Positions 1 through 8,090 of a stretch of 62,115 nt of DNA are shown piece by piece. Under the pieces are notes generated by a model. The model searched no databases and was not told where the DNA came from. It was given only the letters and a program-made list of their open reading frames with translations. Where the stretch lies: positions 1 to 62,115 of the forward strand of contig NZ_BJLY01000006.1 of the NCBI RefSeq assembly GCF_006538885.1, in the 5' to 3' direction. The translations under genes were made by a program, and so were the position numbers. This DNA comes from Gluconobacter roseus NBRC 3990 (GTDB lineage Bacteria; Pseudomonadota; Alphaproteobacteria; Acetobacterales; Acetobacteraceae). Within the stretch, counting starts at the first letter, position 1. Every line of letters begins with the position of its first letter.

Positions 1-36
1 CTTTCACCCGGTAAAACGGAAGCGCTGGACACCTGA
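1..36 (+). CDS. possible 3' end of an upstream gene (partial)
   Basis: Frame 1 from the window edge reads eleven codons (LSPGKTEALDT) and stops with TGA at 34-36, 14 bases before the next start codon. This could be the tail of a co-directional gene lying outside the window. The stretch is too short to identify, and an open frame of this length is expected by chance. Confidence 0.25.
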   Translation, partial: LSPGKTEALDT

Positions 37-50
37 ACAGGAGACGCAGA

Positions 51-998
51 ATGAAGCCGGCAGTGTTTCGTTTCCTCTTGCTCCTGTCAGGTCTCTGTGG
101 ACTGTCGTCCCATGCGTTTGCTGCTGAGAGTTCGGCCATTGAAGCGCCCGGTCCTCTGGCGCCGCTGGCAGGGACCTTTGTGAATGCGGGAGCTGGTGCG
201 CCCGTTGTCATAATGATTCCGGGATCCGGGCCGACGGATCGGAACGGCAACTCGGCTCTCGGTCCGAAGCCTGCGACACTGCGGCAAATTGCGGATGGGC
301 TGGCGAAACGCGGCATTTCTTCCGTCCGGATCGACAAGCGCGGCATGTTCGGCAGCAAACAGGCCGTAGCGGACGGTAATCGCGTCACAATTGCGGACTA
401 TGCCACCGATGTGCGGAACTGGATTTCCGTCATTCGGGGAAAAGCTGGTGTACGCTGTGTCTGGCTTGCAGGACATAGCGAGGGTGGACTTGTCGCCTTG
501 GCGGCTGTGCAGGCAGAGACCGATGTCTGTGGACTGATCCTTCTGTCCACTCCCGGTCGGCCTCTGGGCGAAGTCCTGCGGGGCCAGCTTCATGCCATGC
601 CTTCCGCACAGACCGTGCTGCCGCAGATTGACGGGGCGATCAATGCGCTCGAAGCCGGGCATCATGTGGATGTCCAGACGCTTCATCCCGGTCTGCGTCA
701 ATTGTTTCATCCAGCCGTTCAGGACTTCATGATCGATCTTTTTCATCATAATCCTGCGACTCTGCTCAGAGCGTATCACGGTCCGGTCCTGATCATTCAG
801 GGGGCGGCGGACCGTCAGGTCAGCGCGACTGGAGATCTGTCCCTGCTGAAGGCGGCTGATCCGAAGGCGCAGGTCGTTCTGCTGCCCAATGTGATCCATC
901 CTCTTGCGGATCTGGGTGTGGCTCCGGCTGCGGATGGATCACTGCCGCTGGATGGTGCAGTAGTGTCTGATATTGCAGAGTTTGTTCTGAAACATTGA
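51..998 (+). CDS. secreted alpha/beta hydrolase
   Basis: A 315-residue serine hydrolase of the alpha/beta-hydrolase fold (serine aminopeptidase-like), probably periplasmic. Residues 1-24 form a signal peptide (basic start, leucine-rich core, AFA-A cleavage site). The oxyanion-side loop IPGSGPTDRNGN lies at 56-67. The nucleophile elbow GHSEGG puts the catalytic Ser at 143, and the acid and base probably sit in GAADRQV near 252 and NVIHP near 282. An AGGAGA ribosome-binding site precedes the ATG. The substrate cannot be told from sequence; an esterase or peptidase are both possible. It is followed by the small gene at 1046 on the same strand. Confidence 0.85.
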   Translation: MKPAVFRFLLLLSGLCGLSSHAFAAESSAIEAPGPLAPLAGTFVNAGAGAPVVIMIPGSGPTDRNGNSALGPKPATLRQIADGLAKRGISSVRIDKRGMFGSKQAVADGNRVTIADYATDVRNWISVIRGKAGVRCVWLAGHSEGGLVALAAVQAETDVCGLILLSTPGRPLGEVLRGQLHAMPSAQTVLPQIDGAINALEAGHHVDVQTLHPGLRQLFHPAVQDFMIDLFHHNPATLLRAYHGPVLIIQGAADRQVSATGDLSLLKAADPKAQVVLLPNVIHPLADLGVAPAADGSLPLDGAVVSDIAEFVLKH

Positions 999-1045
999 CC
1001 CCAGCCCCGTGCGATCACACATCTGGGAATAACGGAGGATCAGAA

Positions 1046-1204
1046 ATGGCAGACGACGGACATCCCGCAGAGGATTATCTTCGACCAAAACTGCAGGCTC
1101 TGATCTCAGACGGTGTGCGGGCCGGGTTCCCGCAGGATGAAGTCATTGCGGTCCTGATTTCCCTGCTGGATGAGGGACCTGAAGAAGACGGGGAGATGAG
1201 ATGA
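1046..1204 (+). CDS. small acidic protein upstream of a dnaJ-like gene
   Basis: A 52-residue protein (starts MADDGHPAED, ends DGEMR) with no recognised domain. I chose the ATG at 1046 because a CGGAGG Shine-Dalgarno sequence lies 7 bases upstream; the frame is open further upstream but without a ribosome site. It has no signal peptide and is rich in Asp and Glu, with one predicted amphipathic helix. Its stop overlaps the start of the J-protein gene (ATGA), so the two are translationally coupled. A role linked to the J-protein is inference from that overlap only. Confidence 0.6.
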   Translation: MADDGHPAEDYLRPKLQALISDGVRAGFPQDEVIAVLISLLDEGPEEDGEMR

Positions 1205-2121
1205 GCGACCCATATTCGGTACTGGGCGTTTCGAAAACGGCAACGGACAAGGAAATCCGCAGCGCGTATCGGAAACTGGCCAAGCAGTACCATCCGGACC
1301 ACAACCCGGACGACAAGAAGGCCGAGGAGCGGTTCAAGGCGGTCGGACAGGCCTATAATATCGTCGGCGACAAGGAAAAGCGCGCGCGTTTCGATCGTGG
1401 CGAGATCGATGCCGACGGTCAGGAACGTGGTCCGTTTGGCGGTGGCTTTGGCGGCGGCGGGTATGGTCCGGGCGGCCCGCGTGGTGGCGCGCAGGGCTTT
1501 CAGGGCGGCTTCAGTCAGGAAGACTTGGGGTCTTTCTTTTCTGACATGTTTGGCGGCGGCTTCAGCGGCGATTTCCAGCCGGGCGGTTCGGCCGGACGGC
1601 GTGCCTCGAAGGGGTCTGACCGCCGGTATGCGGTGACGATCTCGTTCCAGCAGGCCGTTCTGGGAACATCACTTGATCTGGCGCTGGGTGAGGGCGGTCA
1701 TACGGAGGTCCGTATTCCACCCGGTGTGGAAGATGGCCAGACCCTGCGCGTGCGTGGCAAGGGCTCACCCGGACGCCCGGGAATGGATGGTCAGCCGGGT
1801 GTGCCGGGGGACGCGCTCCTGACAATCACGGTCACGCCTGACAGCCGTTATGTTCGTGAAGGACGGAACCTGCGGATGACGCAGGACGTAGATCTCAAGA
1901 CCGCCATTCTGGGCGGCAAGATCGCGGTTCCGACGCCAAAAGGTGATGTCTCGGTCAAGATTCCGAGGCATTCCGACAGCGGCAAGGTCCTGCGTCTGTC
2001 CGGTCGGGGCATCGGTGCGGATAAAAAGCATCCGGCCGGTGATCTGCTGGTGACGTTGCAGGTTCATATCGGTACTGTCTCCCCCGAGCTGGAGGCCTTC
2101 TTCAGCCAGCAGGAGAGCTGA
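1201..2121 (+). CDS. DnaJ-class co-chaperone, CbpA-like
   Basis: A 306-residue J-domain protein that would stimulate DnaK ATPase and deliver substrates. The J domain occupies residues 3-66 with the HPD motif at 31-33. It is followed by a Gly/Phe-rich linker (about 75-130) and a DnaJ C-terminal substrate domain (about 140-300). The cysteine-rich zinc-finger repeats of true DnaJ are absent, which makes this a type II (CbpA-like) protein of normal length. It overlaps the preceding small gene by 4 bases (ATGA), and a 49-codon gene follows 4 bases after its stop. The DnaK partner is not in the window. Confidence 0.93.
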   Translation: MSDPYSVLGVSKTATDKEIRSAYRKLAKQYHPDHNPDDKKAEERFKAVGQAYNIVGDKEKRARFDRGEIDADGQERGPFGGGFGGGGYGPGGPRGGAQGFQGGFSQEDLGSFFSDMFGGGFSGDFQPGGSAGRRASKGSDRRYAVTISFQQAVLGTSLDLALGEGGHTEVRIPPGVEDGQTLRVRGKGSPGRPGMDGQPGVPGDALLTITVTPDSRYVREGRNLRMTQDVDLKTAILGGKIAVPTPKGDVSVKIPRHSDSGKVLRLSGRGIGADKKHPAGDLLVTLQVHIGTVSPELEAFFSQQES

Positions 2122-2125
2122 AGAC

Positions 2126-2275
2126 ATGGGGATGGTGCGTCGCGTCCGGTCGAGACTGCCGGAATGGCCGTGGAGTGACATCATTGGCGGCATCGTGGCG
2201 CTGATCTTCGTGATGGCTCTCGGCATCATCAGTACGCACGCACTGATCCTCGCCGGAGAGTGGCATTTGCCCTAA
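2126..2275 (+). CDS. small single-span membrane protein
   Basis: A 49-residue protein starting 4 bases after the J-protein stop. It has a basic N-terminus (MGMVRRVRSRLPEW) and one hydrophobic segment around residues 20-41 (IIGGIVALIFVMALGIISTHAL). It is too short for usual gene-calling limits, but its tight spacing, positive-inside arrangement and clean membrane helix support it as real. It probably belongs to the operon 1046-2275. Function unknown; no family recognised. Confidence 0.55.
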   Translation: MGMVRRVRSRLPEWPWSDIIGGIVALIFVMALGIISTHALILAGEWHLP

Positions 2276-2311
2276 GATACGGCCCGTCTTCTGGTTTCTG
2301 ACGGGTTCTGC

Positions 2312-3811
2312 ATGACCGCTTCCTCTTTTTCTCCGGCCGGGGCTTCGGCTCCGGGGCTGCGCCGCAAGGCTTTTACGGTTGTTCTGGCCATCGAGCTGTG
2401 GGAGCGGTTCGGATATTACGGCATGCAGGCCGTCCTGACGCTGTTCATGGTCGAACAGCTTCGGATGACGGACTCTGCCGCCAATCTGATGATGGGTGCC
2501 TTCGGGGCGCTAACTTACATTACGCCTCTGATCGGTGGCTTTATCGGCGACCGTGTTCTGGGCGCGCGGCGGACGACGGTCATGGGGGCGCTGCTGCTGA
2601 CCTGTGGCTATGCTTTTCTGGCCGCCGCATTGCAGTCCCATACGCTGCTTCTGGTGGCGATGGCCCTGATTTCCACAGGAAACGGGCTGTTCAAACCCAA
2701 TGCCGGCAATCTGGTCCGCCGGATCTACAAGGGCGATGATGCTGCCCTCGATGCAGCTTTCACGCTTTACTACATGTCCGTCAATGTCGGGTCGGCTGTC
2801 TCCATGATGCTGACGCCCTGGCTTCAGATTCACTACGGCGCGCCGGTGGCTTTTGCGACCTGTGCGGTCGGACTGGGGATCGGGCTGGTTTATTACACGT
2901 TGCGCTCCAGCTGGCTTGAAACGTCCACACCCGCGACTGAAAAACAGCCTGTTCCACTGTCGCGGTTTGGTTTGGTCGGGGCTGGTCTCGTCCTTCTGAC
3001 GGTCTTCAATGCCTGGATTCTGGGCAGTGATACGTTGGCACGACTCTGCGTGATTGCAGCAGGCGGGGGGCTGGCAGCGATCTGGGTTGCTCTTTATGTA
3101 AAGGCGCCTCAGGCAGAGCGTCCCGGATTGCGGCTGACTTATCTGCTGGGCCTTCAGGGCACGATTTATCTCGTGTTCTACCAGCAGATGATGACGTCCC
3201 TGACCCTGTTTGCACTGCGCGGCGTGTCCGGTGACTACCGGATCGGCGGTATCACGCTCTTCCACATGTCGGCGGGGCAGTTCCAAGTTCTCAATTCCGT
3301 CTGGATTATGATCCTCAGCCCGGTTCTGGCTTTTCTGTACAATCGGACCGGGGCGCAGCAGAAACAGACCTCCCATGCCCGGAAGATGCTTATCGGTTAC
3401 GTAATGGTAGCGATCGCATTTGGTGTGTGGTGGCTGGCGGCTGCCTATTCGGATGGACTGGTATCGCCGTGGGTCATGGTCGTGGGATATGCCTGCCTGT
3501 CTCTGGGGGAGCTCCTGACAATCGGATTGGGGCTGGCGGTTGTCGCCTGTTATTCGCCAGCACGGCTGAGTGGCTTCATGATGGGGGCGCTCTATCTGAT
3601 GTGGGGGATCGCCATGTATGTGGGCAGTCTCATTGCCAATCAGGCAGCGCTGTCACCAGACGTCGCGGCTGGAGGGGGAGGGGCTGTCCTCTATGCCGGT
3701 CTTTTTAGAACGTTATGTGAGGTCGCGACCGGAGTTGTGGTTGTTCTGGCGTGTCTGGAGCCTCTGACGCGCCGCTGGGACCGGGAACACGCAAGTGTGA
3801 TCGCGAAATGA
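2312..3811 (+). CDS. POT/PTR family proton-dependent oligopeptide transporter
   Basis: A 499-residue inner-membrane transporter of the proton-dependent oligopeptide (POT/PTR2) family, taking up di- and tripeptides with protons. The N-terminal helix carries the family motif ExxERFxYY (ELWERFGYYGM, residues 27-37). About 12 to 14 hydrophobic segments span the protein, and FKPNAGNLV near 127 is typical of the family. Length is normal. Its start lies 36 bases after the preceding small gene; a weak hairpin follows its stop. Confidence 0.92.
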   Translation: MTASSFSPAGASAPGLRRKAFTVVLAIELWERFGYYGMQAVLTLFMVEQLRMTDSAANLMMGAFGALTYITPLIGGFIGDRVLGARRTTVMGALLLTCGYAFLAAALQSHTLLLVAMALISTGNGLFKPNAGNLVRRIYKGDDAALDAAFTLYYMSVNVGSAVSMMLTPWLQIHYGAPVAFATCAVGLGIGLVYYTLRSSWLETSTPATEKQPVPLSRFGLVGAGLVLLTVFNAWILGSDTLARLCVIAAGGGLAAIWVALYVKAPQAERPGLRLTYLLGLQGTIYLVFYQQMMTSLTLFALRGVSGDYRIGGITLFHMSAGQFQVLNSVWIMILSPVLAFLYNRTGAQQKQTSHARKMLIGYVMVAIAFGVWWLAAAYSDGLVSPWVMVVGYACLSLGELLTIGLGLAVVACYSPARLSGFMMGALYLMWGIAMYVGSLIANQAALSPDVAAGGGGAVLYAGLFRTLCEVATGVVVVLACLEPLTRRWDREHASVIAK

Positions 3812-3845
3812 GCTGAAAATACTGTAGCGTTAAACTTTTGTAATC

Positions 3846-3868
3846 CGGGAGAAATCTCCCGATAAAAA
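3846..3868 (+). terminator. weak terminator after the peptide transporter gene
   Basis: Inverted repeat CGGGAG-AAAT-CTCCCG at 3846-3861, about 35 bases after the transporter stop. It is followed by an A-rich tract rather than a clear T-run, so intrinsic termination is uncertain. Confidence 0.35.
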
Positions 3869-4026
3869 CTGTCGTCGGTTTTCATGAAGTGTGTTGCCGA
3901 AGACATATTATGAAAACAGACATCTTCATCCCTCTATTCTGGACCGATTCCGGTCTGTATGACATTGGCCCGCCGCTGACTGAAGATCGGCGGCTGCCAT
4001 AGTGCCACTGGGAGACGGTTTGGAAG

Positions 4027-5589
4027 ATGGGGAAGCTCGGACAGGACTGGACGAAAACGTTGCTGGCGGCCTGCGCCCTGACAGCGGCACTTCCCGGCAT
4101 CACTGCCGTCGGACATGCACAGACGACACCTGCTGAAGTCGTGGACGGTCATCAGAAAGCCGCGGCCGCCACCAGCACTGCGACCATGGGCACGCCGCAG
4201 ACCCAGACGAAATCCATCACGCCCGTACCGCTGCTCGTCAAACCGGCGCCTACGAAAACCGGTGTGCAGAATGCGGCAAACACGTCCGATACGACGGAAA
4301 ACCGTTTCTTCCCGGCATCGTTTCATGACTGGCTGACCCAGAGCACCATGACCGGTGACTGGGGCGGCTGGCGTACCTGGCTGACCGACAAGGGCATCAA
4401 TATCGGCGGGCATTATCTTGAGGACAGTGCCGGCAATCCGATGGGCGGCAAGACCAAGGCCGTGCGTTATGCGGATGAGTTCGGCATCAATGTCGATTTC
4501 AACCTCAAGAAGCTGACCGGCCTGAATCTGGGTATGTTCCATACGCTGATCACGGCACGTCAGGGTCTGGGTATCGGTGCCACGCTTCCGGCGATGGACA
4601 GCCCGCAGCAGATTTTCGGCTCTGGTGAGACCGTCCGTCTGACGCGTCTGTCCTGGGAAATGCCCTGGAACAAATACGTCACGACCGAGGTCGGTGAGAT
4701 CAACACCGAAAACGATTTCGAGCAGTCCTCCATCTACTGGGGCATGAGCCAGTACTGCCAGTTCGAATCCAACGCGATCTGCGGTATGCCGCAGTCCATT
4801 GCGATGAACTCGGGTTATGGCTGGTATCCGACGGCTCATCCGGGTGCGTGGGTGAAATTCTACCCGGCTGGCAACGATCATTATCTGGTGCAGTTTGGTG
4901 CATATTCGGTCGATCCGGTGATCTCGAACACGCATAACGGCTGGAAGCTGAACCTCCATGATGCGACCGGCACCTATCTGCCGTTTCAGCTTGGCTGGCA
5001 TCAGGGCGGCAAGGACGATTACAGCGGTCCGCTCCAGACCAATGTCAAGATCGGCGGCTACTGGGATACGTCCGAAGTCAGTGACGTTTATTCCAAGCTC
5101 AGCATGTTCTCCGTTCCGGCGCAGTATCTGCTTTCCGCACCTAGTCAGAAGGTGCGTGGACGGTTCGGTGGCTGGTTCCAGTTTGACCGGATGCTTCAGC
5201 GTGACCAGGGCGATCCGAACCGTGGTACGACGCTGTTCACGTCCTTCACCTGGGGTGATCCGCGCACATCCGTTGCACCGTATTTCATCACCTGGGGCAT
5301 TACCCGCAAGGGCACGTTCCGTGACCGTCCGAATGATACGATCAGCATCGGTATGAAGATGCTGTGGGTGAACCCGAAGCTGACGATCTGGGCGCGCCAG
5401 ATGCAGGCGGCCGGGGCCGAAGGCATCAACAAGCCGTCCGGCGAGCATGCGCTTGAGCTGAACTATGGCTGGCGCCCGACGCCCTGGCTCGTGATCCGTC
5501 CGGGTGCGCAGTATATCTGGAGCACGGGCGGCACGAACCGCTACAAGAACCCGCTGCTTCTGGATTTCGAGACAGGTATTACGTTCTGA
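4027..5589 (+). CDS. OprB-type carbohydrate-selective porin
   Basis: A 520-residue outer-membrane beta-barrel of the OprB family, admitting sugars and polyols to the periplasm where acetic acid bacteria oxidise them. It has a signal peptide ending at about residue 35 (AVGHAQT), then a low-complexity Thr/Ala/Pro/Gln linker to about 95. The barrel starts at MTGDWGGWRTWL, the characteristic OprB opening, and ends in the aromatic residue Phe, as barrel proteins do. It is followed by a strong terminator. A second OprB paralogue lies at 8091-9650 on the other strand. Confidence 0.92.
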   Translation: MGKLGQDWTKTLLAACALTAALPGITAVGHAQTTPAEVVDGHQKAAAATSTATMGTPQTQTKSITPVPLLVKPAPTKTGVQNAANTSDTTENRFFPASFHDWLTQSTMTGDWGGWRTWLTDKGINIGGHYLEDSAGNPMGGKTKAVRYADEFGINVDFNLKKLTGLNLGMFHTLITARQGLGIGATLPAMDSPQQIFGSGETVRLTRLSWEMPWNKYVTTEVGEINTENDFEQSSIYWGMSQYCQFESNAICGMPQSIAMNSGYGWYPTAHPGAWVKFYPAGNDHYLVQFGAYSVDPVISNTHNGWKLNLHDATGTYLPFQLGWHQGGKDDYSGPLQTNVKIGGYWDTSEVSDVYSKLSMFSVPAQYLLSAPSQKVRGRFGGWFQFDRMLQRDQGDPNRGTTLFTSFTWGDPRTSVAPYFITWGITRKGTFRDRPNDTISIGMKMLWVNPKLTIWARQMQAAGAEGINKPSGEHALELNYGWRPTPWLVIRPGAQYIWSTGGTNRYKNPLLLDFETGITF

Positions 5590-5615
5590 TCGCTTCTGAC
5601 CGGAAGACCGGACAT

Positions 5616-5656
5616 GAAAAACGCGCCGCTCCTGCAGGGGAGGGCGCGTTTTTCGT
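5616..5656 (+). terminator. strong intrinsic terminator between porin and receptor genes
   Basis: Perfect 10-base stem AAAACGCGCC (5617-5626) with GGCGCGTTTT (5643-5652), followed by T-rich sequence. It ends the porin transcript; A-richness on the opposite side lets it also serve the convergent receptor gene. Confidence 0.85.
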
Positions 5657-5676
5657 TTTCAGCGGTCTGAGGCGGA

Positions 5677-7941
5677 TTACAGATCCGTCGTGAAGGAGAA
5701 CTTGAAGGTGCGGGGCATACCCTGCATCAGATAACCGTTGAAGGCCGAGGACCAGTAGCGTGTGTTGGCCAGATTATCGACGCCAAAGCGCAGCGTGACC
5801 GGCGTGTGATGCGTCACGAACGTATAGCGGCCCGCAAGATCAAAGCGTGTCCAGACCGGAATATGCAGTGTATTGGCGGTGTTGACCCACTGCTTGCCCG
5901 TGTTGACCACGCGGCCCACGACCGTGGCACCCTTGAGGAACGGCAGATCGTATTCGAGATTGCCGTTGATCGTATAATTCGGCACGCCGATAGCCGTGTT
6001 GCCGTCCTGAAGGCCACCTGCCGTATGACGCAGATCCGCCTGAATCACCGTGCCGCCGCCGTTGAAGCGCAGGCCCGGCAGGATCTCCCCATTCACGCTC
6101 AGTTCGATGCCACGGTTGCGCTGCAGCCCGTCTTCGCGGAAGGCATATTTGCCTGAATCGCCAACAGCCACCGAGTAGGCATTCGGCTGTGAAATTTCAT
6201 AGACGGCGAGAGCGGCGCTGAAACGGCCCGTATCGTATTTGGCGCCGACTTCATACTGGGTAGATTTGTAGGGCGGGAAGATCTCGCCGAGATTGACGAC
6301 GTTGCCTGTTGCGGTTGGTCCCTGCGAGAGCCCTTCGATCCGGTTGAAATACAGCGAGGTCCGGCGTGTCGGGTGGATGACCAGACCGACGACCGGCGTG
6401 ATGGCGTCCTGATCGTAGTGACTGTTCATCGCGCCCTGGCCGGTCGTGCTGTAATTATAGCCGTTGATGCGCATGTTCTGGTACCGGAAGCCGCCCGTCA
6501 GGGCCACGCGGTCATGGAAGAACGACATCGTGTCCGAGAAGAACAGGCTGTACAGGCGCGTGCGATTGATCGTCTGCGGGTCGTTGACGACACCGCCGGT
6601 GAAGGTCTCGGCCGGGGATGCGAACTGCGGCGTATTGTAGATGTTGGTCGCGCCGGGCGTGAGGGCCATCGCATAGGCGGCGGCGCTGTCTTCCCACAGA
6701 CCGGAGCCGCCGGCATTGATTTCGTGGCGGACGGGGCCGGTGCGGAAATGGGCGCGGACACCCGCACGGGTGCTTTCATTGGTCTGATCGTACGGCACAT
6801 ACATGGCCCCGGCAGTCCCGGCACCAGTTGTGGCATCGGTGACGGTCGGGTTGGAGTAGTTGCCCTTCTCGTTGCTGGTCAGGGCTCCGAAGGCGCCATA
6901 GAGCGTGATGTTTTTCGTCAGGTCATGCTCGACGTTCAGCATGCCGAAGACATAGTTCAGGTCATTATAGGCCCAGCGTTGCCCAAAATTGTGCGAGGGC
7001 GCAGCAGGGCGCGGAACGGATGTGACATCGCTGCCCAGGAAGATTGCCGGTCGTCCGCCATTCACGCCCTGGTTTTCGTAATCGATATCCATGGTGATTC
7101 GGGTGCGGTTGTCGCGGTCATGCCAGTCGAAATCCGCGCCCAGTGTCGTGGAATGACGGTATTCATCCGTCACGGCATCCTCGCCGCTCTTGCCTGCCAC
7201 GTTCAGGCGCACACCAAAGGCCTTGTCCTCGCCAAAACGACGGCCAACATCGATGCTGCCACCGCCCATGGCGCTGCTGGTGTAGTCGCCCGTGATGCGG
7301 GTGAGGGGGGCGTTCGTCGCATGCTTGAACAGCAGGTTGATATTGCCGCCAATGGCTGACCCGCTTGGTGCTGCGCCGTTGAGGAATGCGCTGGCGCCGT
7401 TGAGAACCTGCACCTGATCATACAGTTCGGGCGAGACGAGCTGGCGAGGGGTGATGCCATACAGGCCGTTGATCGAAACGTCGTCGCCATCCACGGCAAA
7501 CCCGCGGATGACAAACATTTCCGAGAAATTGCCATAGCCGAAGGTCGTGCGGACAGACGGATCGTTTTCCAGCACTTCACCCAGCGTCTGGGACTGCTGG
7601 TTGAGGATCAGGCTGGAATTATAGCTGCGAATGTTGAACGGAACGTCCAGCCCCTTCTTGTTGCCCAGTGCTCCAAGCTGCCCGCCGCTGCTGACCTCCA
7701 TCTGATCCCGCCGCCGGGCACGGACGATGATTTCCTCATCCCGGGAGACCTGCTGGGCTGCCGTAACGGGCTTTTTGGCAGGCTCCGTTGCCTTAGTCTT
7801 CGATGGAGCCGGAATCGAAGTTGCGGGCGCAGGGATGGGATCGGCGGCAAGGGCGGAAAAGGCTGTTCCTGCCAGAAGAAGACAGGACAGGCGCGCAGCC
7901 CGCAGGGGCTTTGAAACAGGTGCAGAAAACGATGCGCGCAC
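5677..7941 (-). CDS. TonB-dependent siderophore-type outer membrane receptor
   Basis: A 754-residue TonB-dependent receptor for energised uptake of ferric siderophores or a similar ligand. It has an N-terminal signal peptide (to about 32, AFSALA), a Pro/Ala/Lys-rich stretch, and a probable TonB box (EEIIVRAR, about 69-76). The plug domain (about 95-230) contains FVIRGFAVDGDDVSINGLYG and is followed by a 22-strand barrel with the usual YEVGAKYD near 565. There is no STN signalling domain, so it is not a FecA-type transducer. A Fur-like palindrome lies 44 bases upstream of its start. It sits between two OprB porin genes. Confidence 0.9.
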   Translation of the reverse strand: MRASFSAPVSKPLRAARLSCLLLAGTAFSALAADPIPAPATSIPAPSKTKATEPAKKPVTAAQQVSRDEEIIVRARRRDQMEVSSGGQLGALGNKKGLDVPFNIRSYNSSLILNQQSQTLGEVLENDPSVRTTFGYGNFSEMFVIRGFAVDGDDVSINGLYGITPRQLVSPELYDQVQVLNGASAFLNGAAPSGSAIGGNINLLFKHATNAPLTRITGDYTSSAMGGGSIDVGRRFGEDKAFGVRLNVAGKSGEDAVTDEYRHSTTLGADFDWHDRDNRTRITMDIDYENQGVNGGRPAIFLGSDVTSVPRPAAPSHNFGQRWAYNDLNYVFGMLNVEHDLTKNITLYGAFGALTSNEKGNYSNPTVTDATTGAGTAGAMYVPYDQTNESTRAGVRAHFRTGPVRHEINAGGSGLWEDSAAAYAMALTPGATNIYNTPQFASPAETFTGGVVNDPQTINRTRLYSLFFSDTMSFFHDRVALTGGFRYQNMRINGYNYSTTGQGAMNSHYDQDAITPVVGLVIHPTRRTSLYFNRIEGLSQGPTATGNVVNLGEIFPPYKSTQYEVGAKYDTGRFSAALAVYEISQPNAYSVAVGDSGKYAFREDGLQRNRGIELSVNGEILPGLRFNGGGTVIQADLRHTAGGLQDGNTAIGVPNYTINGNLEYDLPFLKGATVVGRVVNTGKQWVNTANTLHIPVWTRFDLAGRYTFVTHHTPVTLRFGVDNLANTRYWSSAFNGYLMQGMPRTFKFSFTTDL

Positions 7942-7984
7942 GAAAACCTCGGAACAATGGAACAGTCGCGCTGTTTTACGATAA

Positions 7985-7999
7985 TGCGATTTATTCGCA
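7985..7999 (-). promoter_or_regulatory. Fur-like operator upstream of the TonB receptor
   Basis: The 15-base sequence TGCGATTTATTCGCA reads as a 7-1-7 palindrome with 6 of 7 arm positions paired (TGCGA...TCGCA perfect). It lies 44 bases before the receptor start codon, where an iron repressor would block transcription. Form and position fit an alphaproteobacterial Fur site; assignment to Fur is inference. Confidence 0.5.
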
Positions 8000-8034
8000 A
8001 TTAAATTGTGATGGCCAAGTGTAACCGGATACGA

Positions 8035-8070
8035 AAAAGCGGGACCCAGCCGGACCCCGCTTCGAAAAAA
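8035..8070 (-). terminator. intrinsic terminator after second OprB gene
   Basis: On the minus strand, AGCGGG and CCCGCT form the base of a stem with a GC-rich interior, followed by TTTTT. It lies just past the stop of the gene at 8091. Confidence 0.7.
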
Positions 8071-8090
8071 GCCGGTCTGTTTCGTGTGCT

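Noticed and set aside
6373-7359. Open frame of 328 codons on the plus strand inside the TonB receptor gene
   Set aside because: Antisense shadow caused by third-position G/C bias; no ribosome site, and the receptor on the other strand has clear domains.
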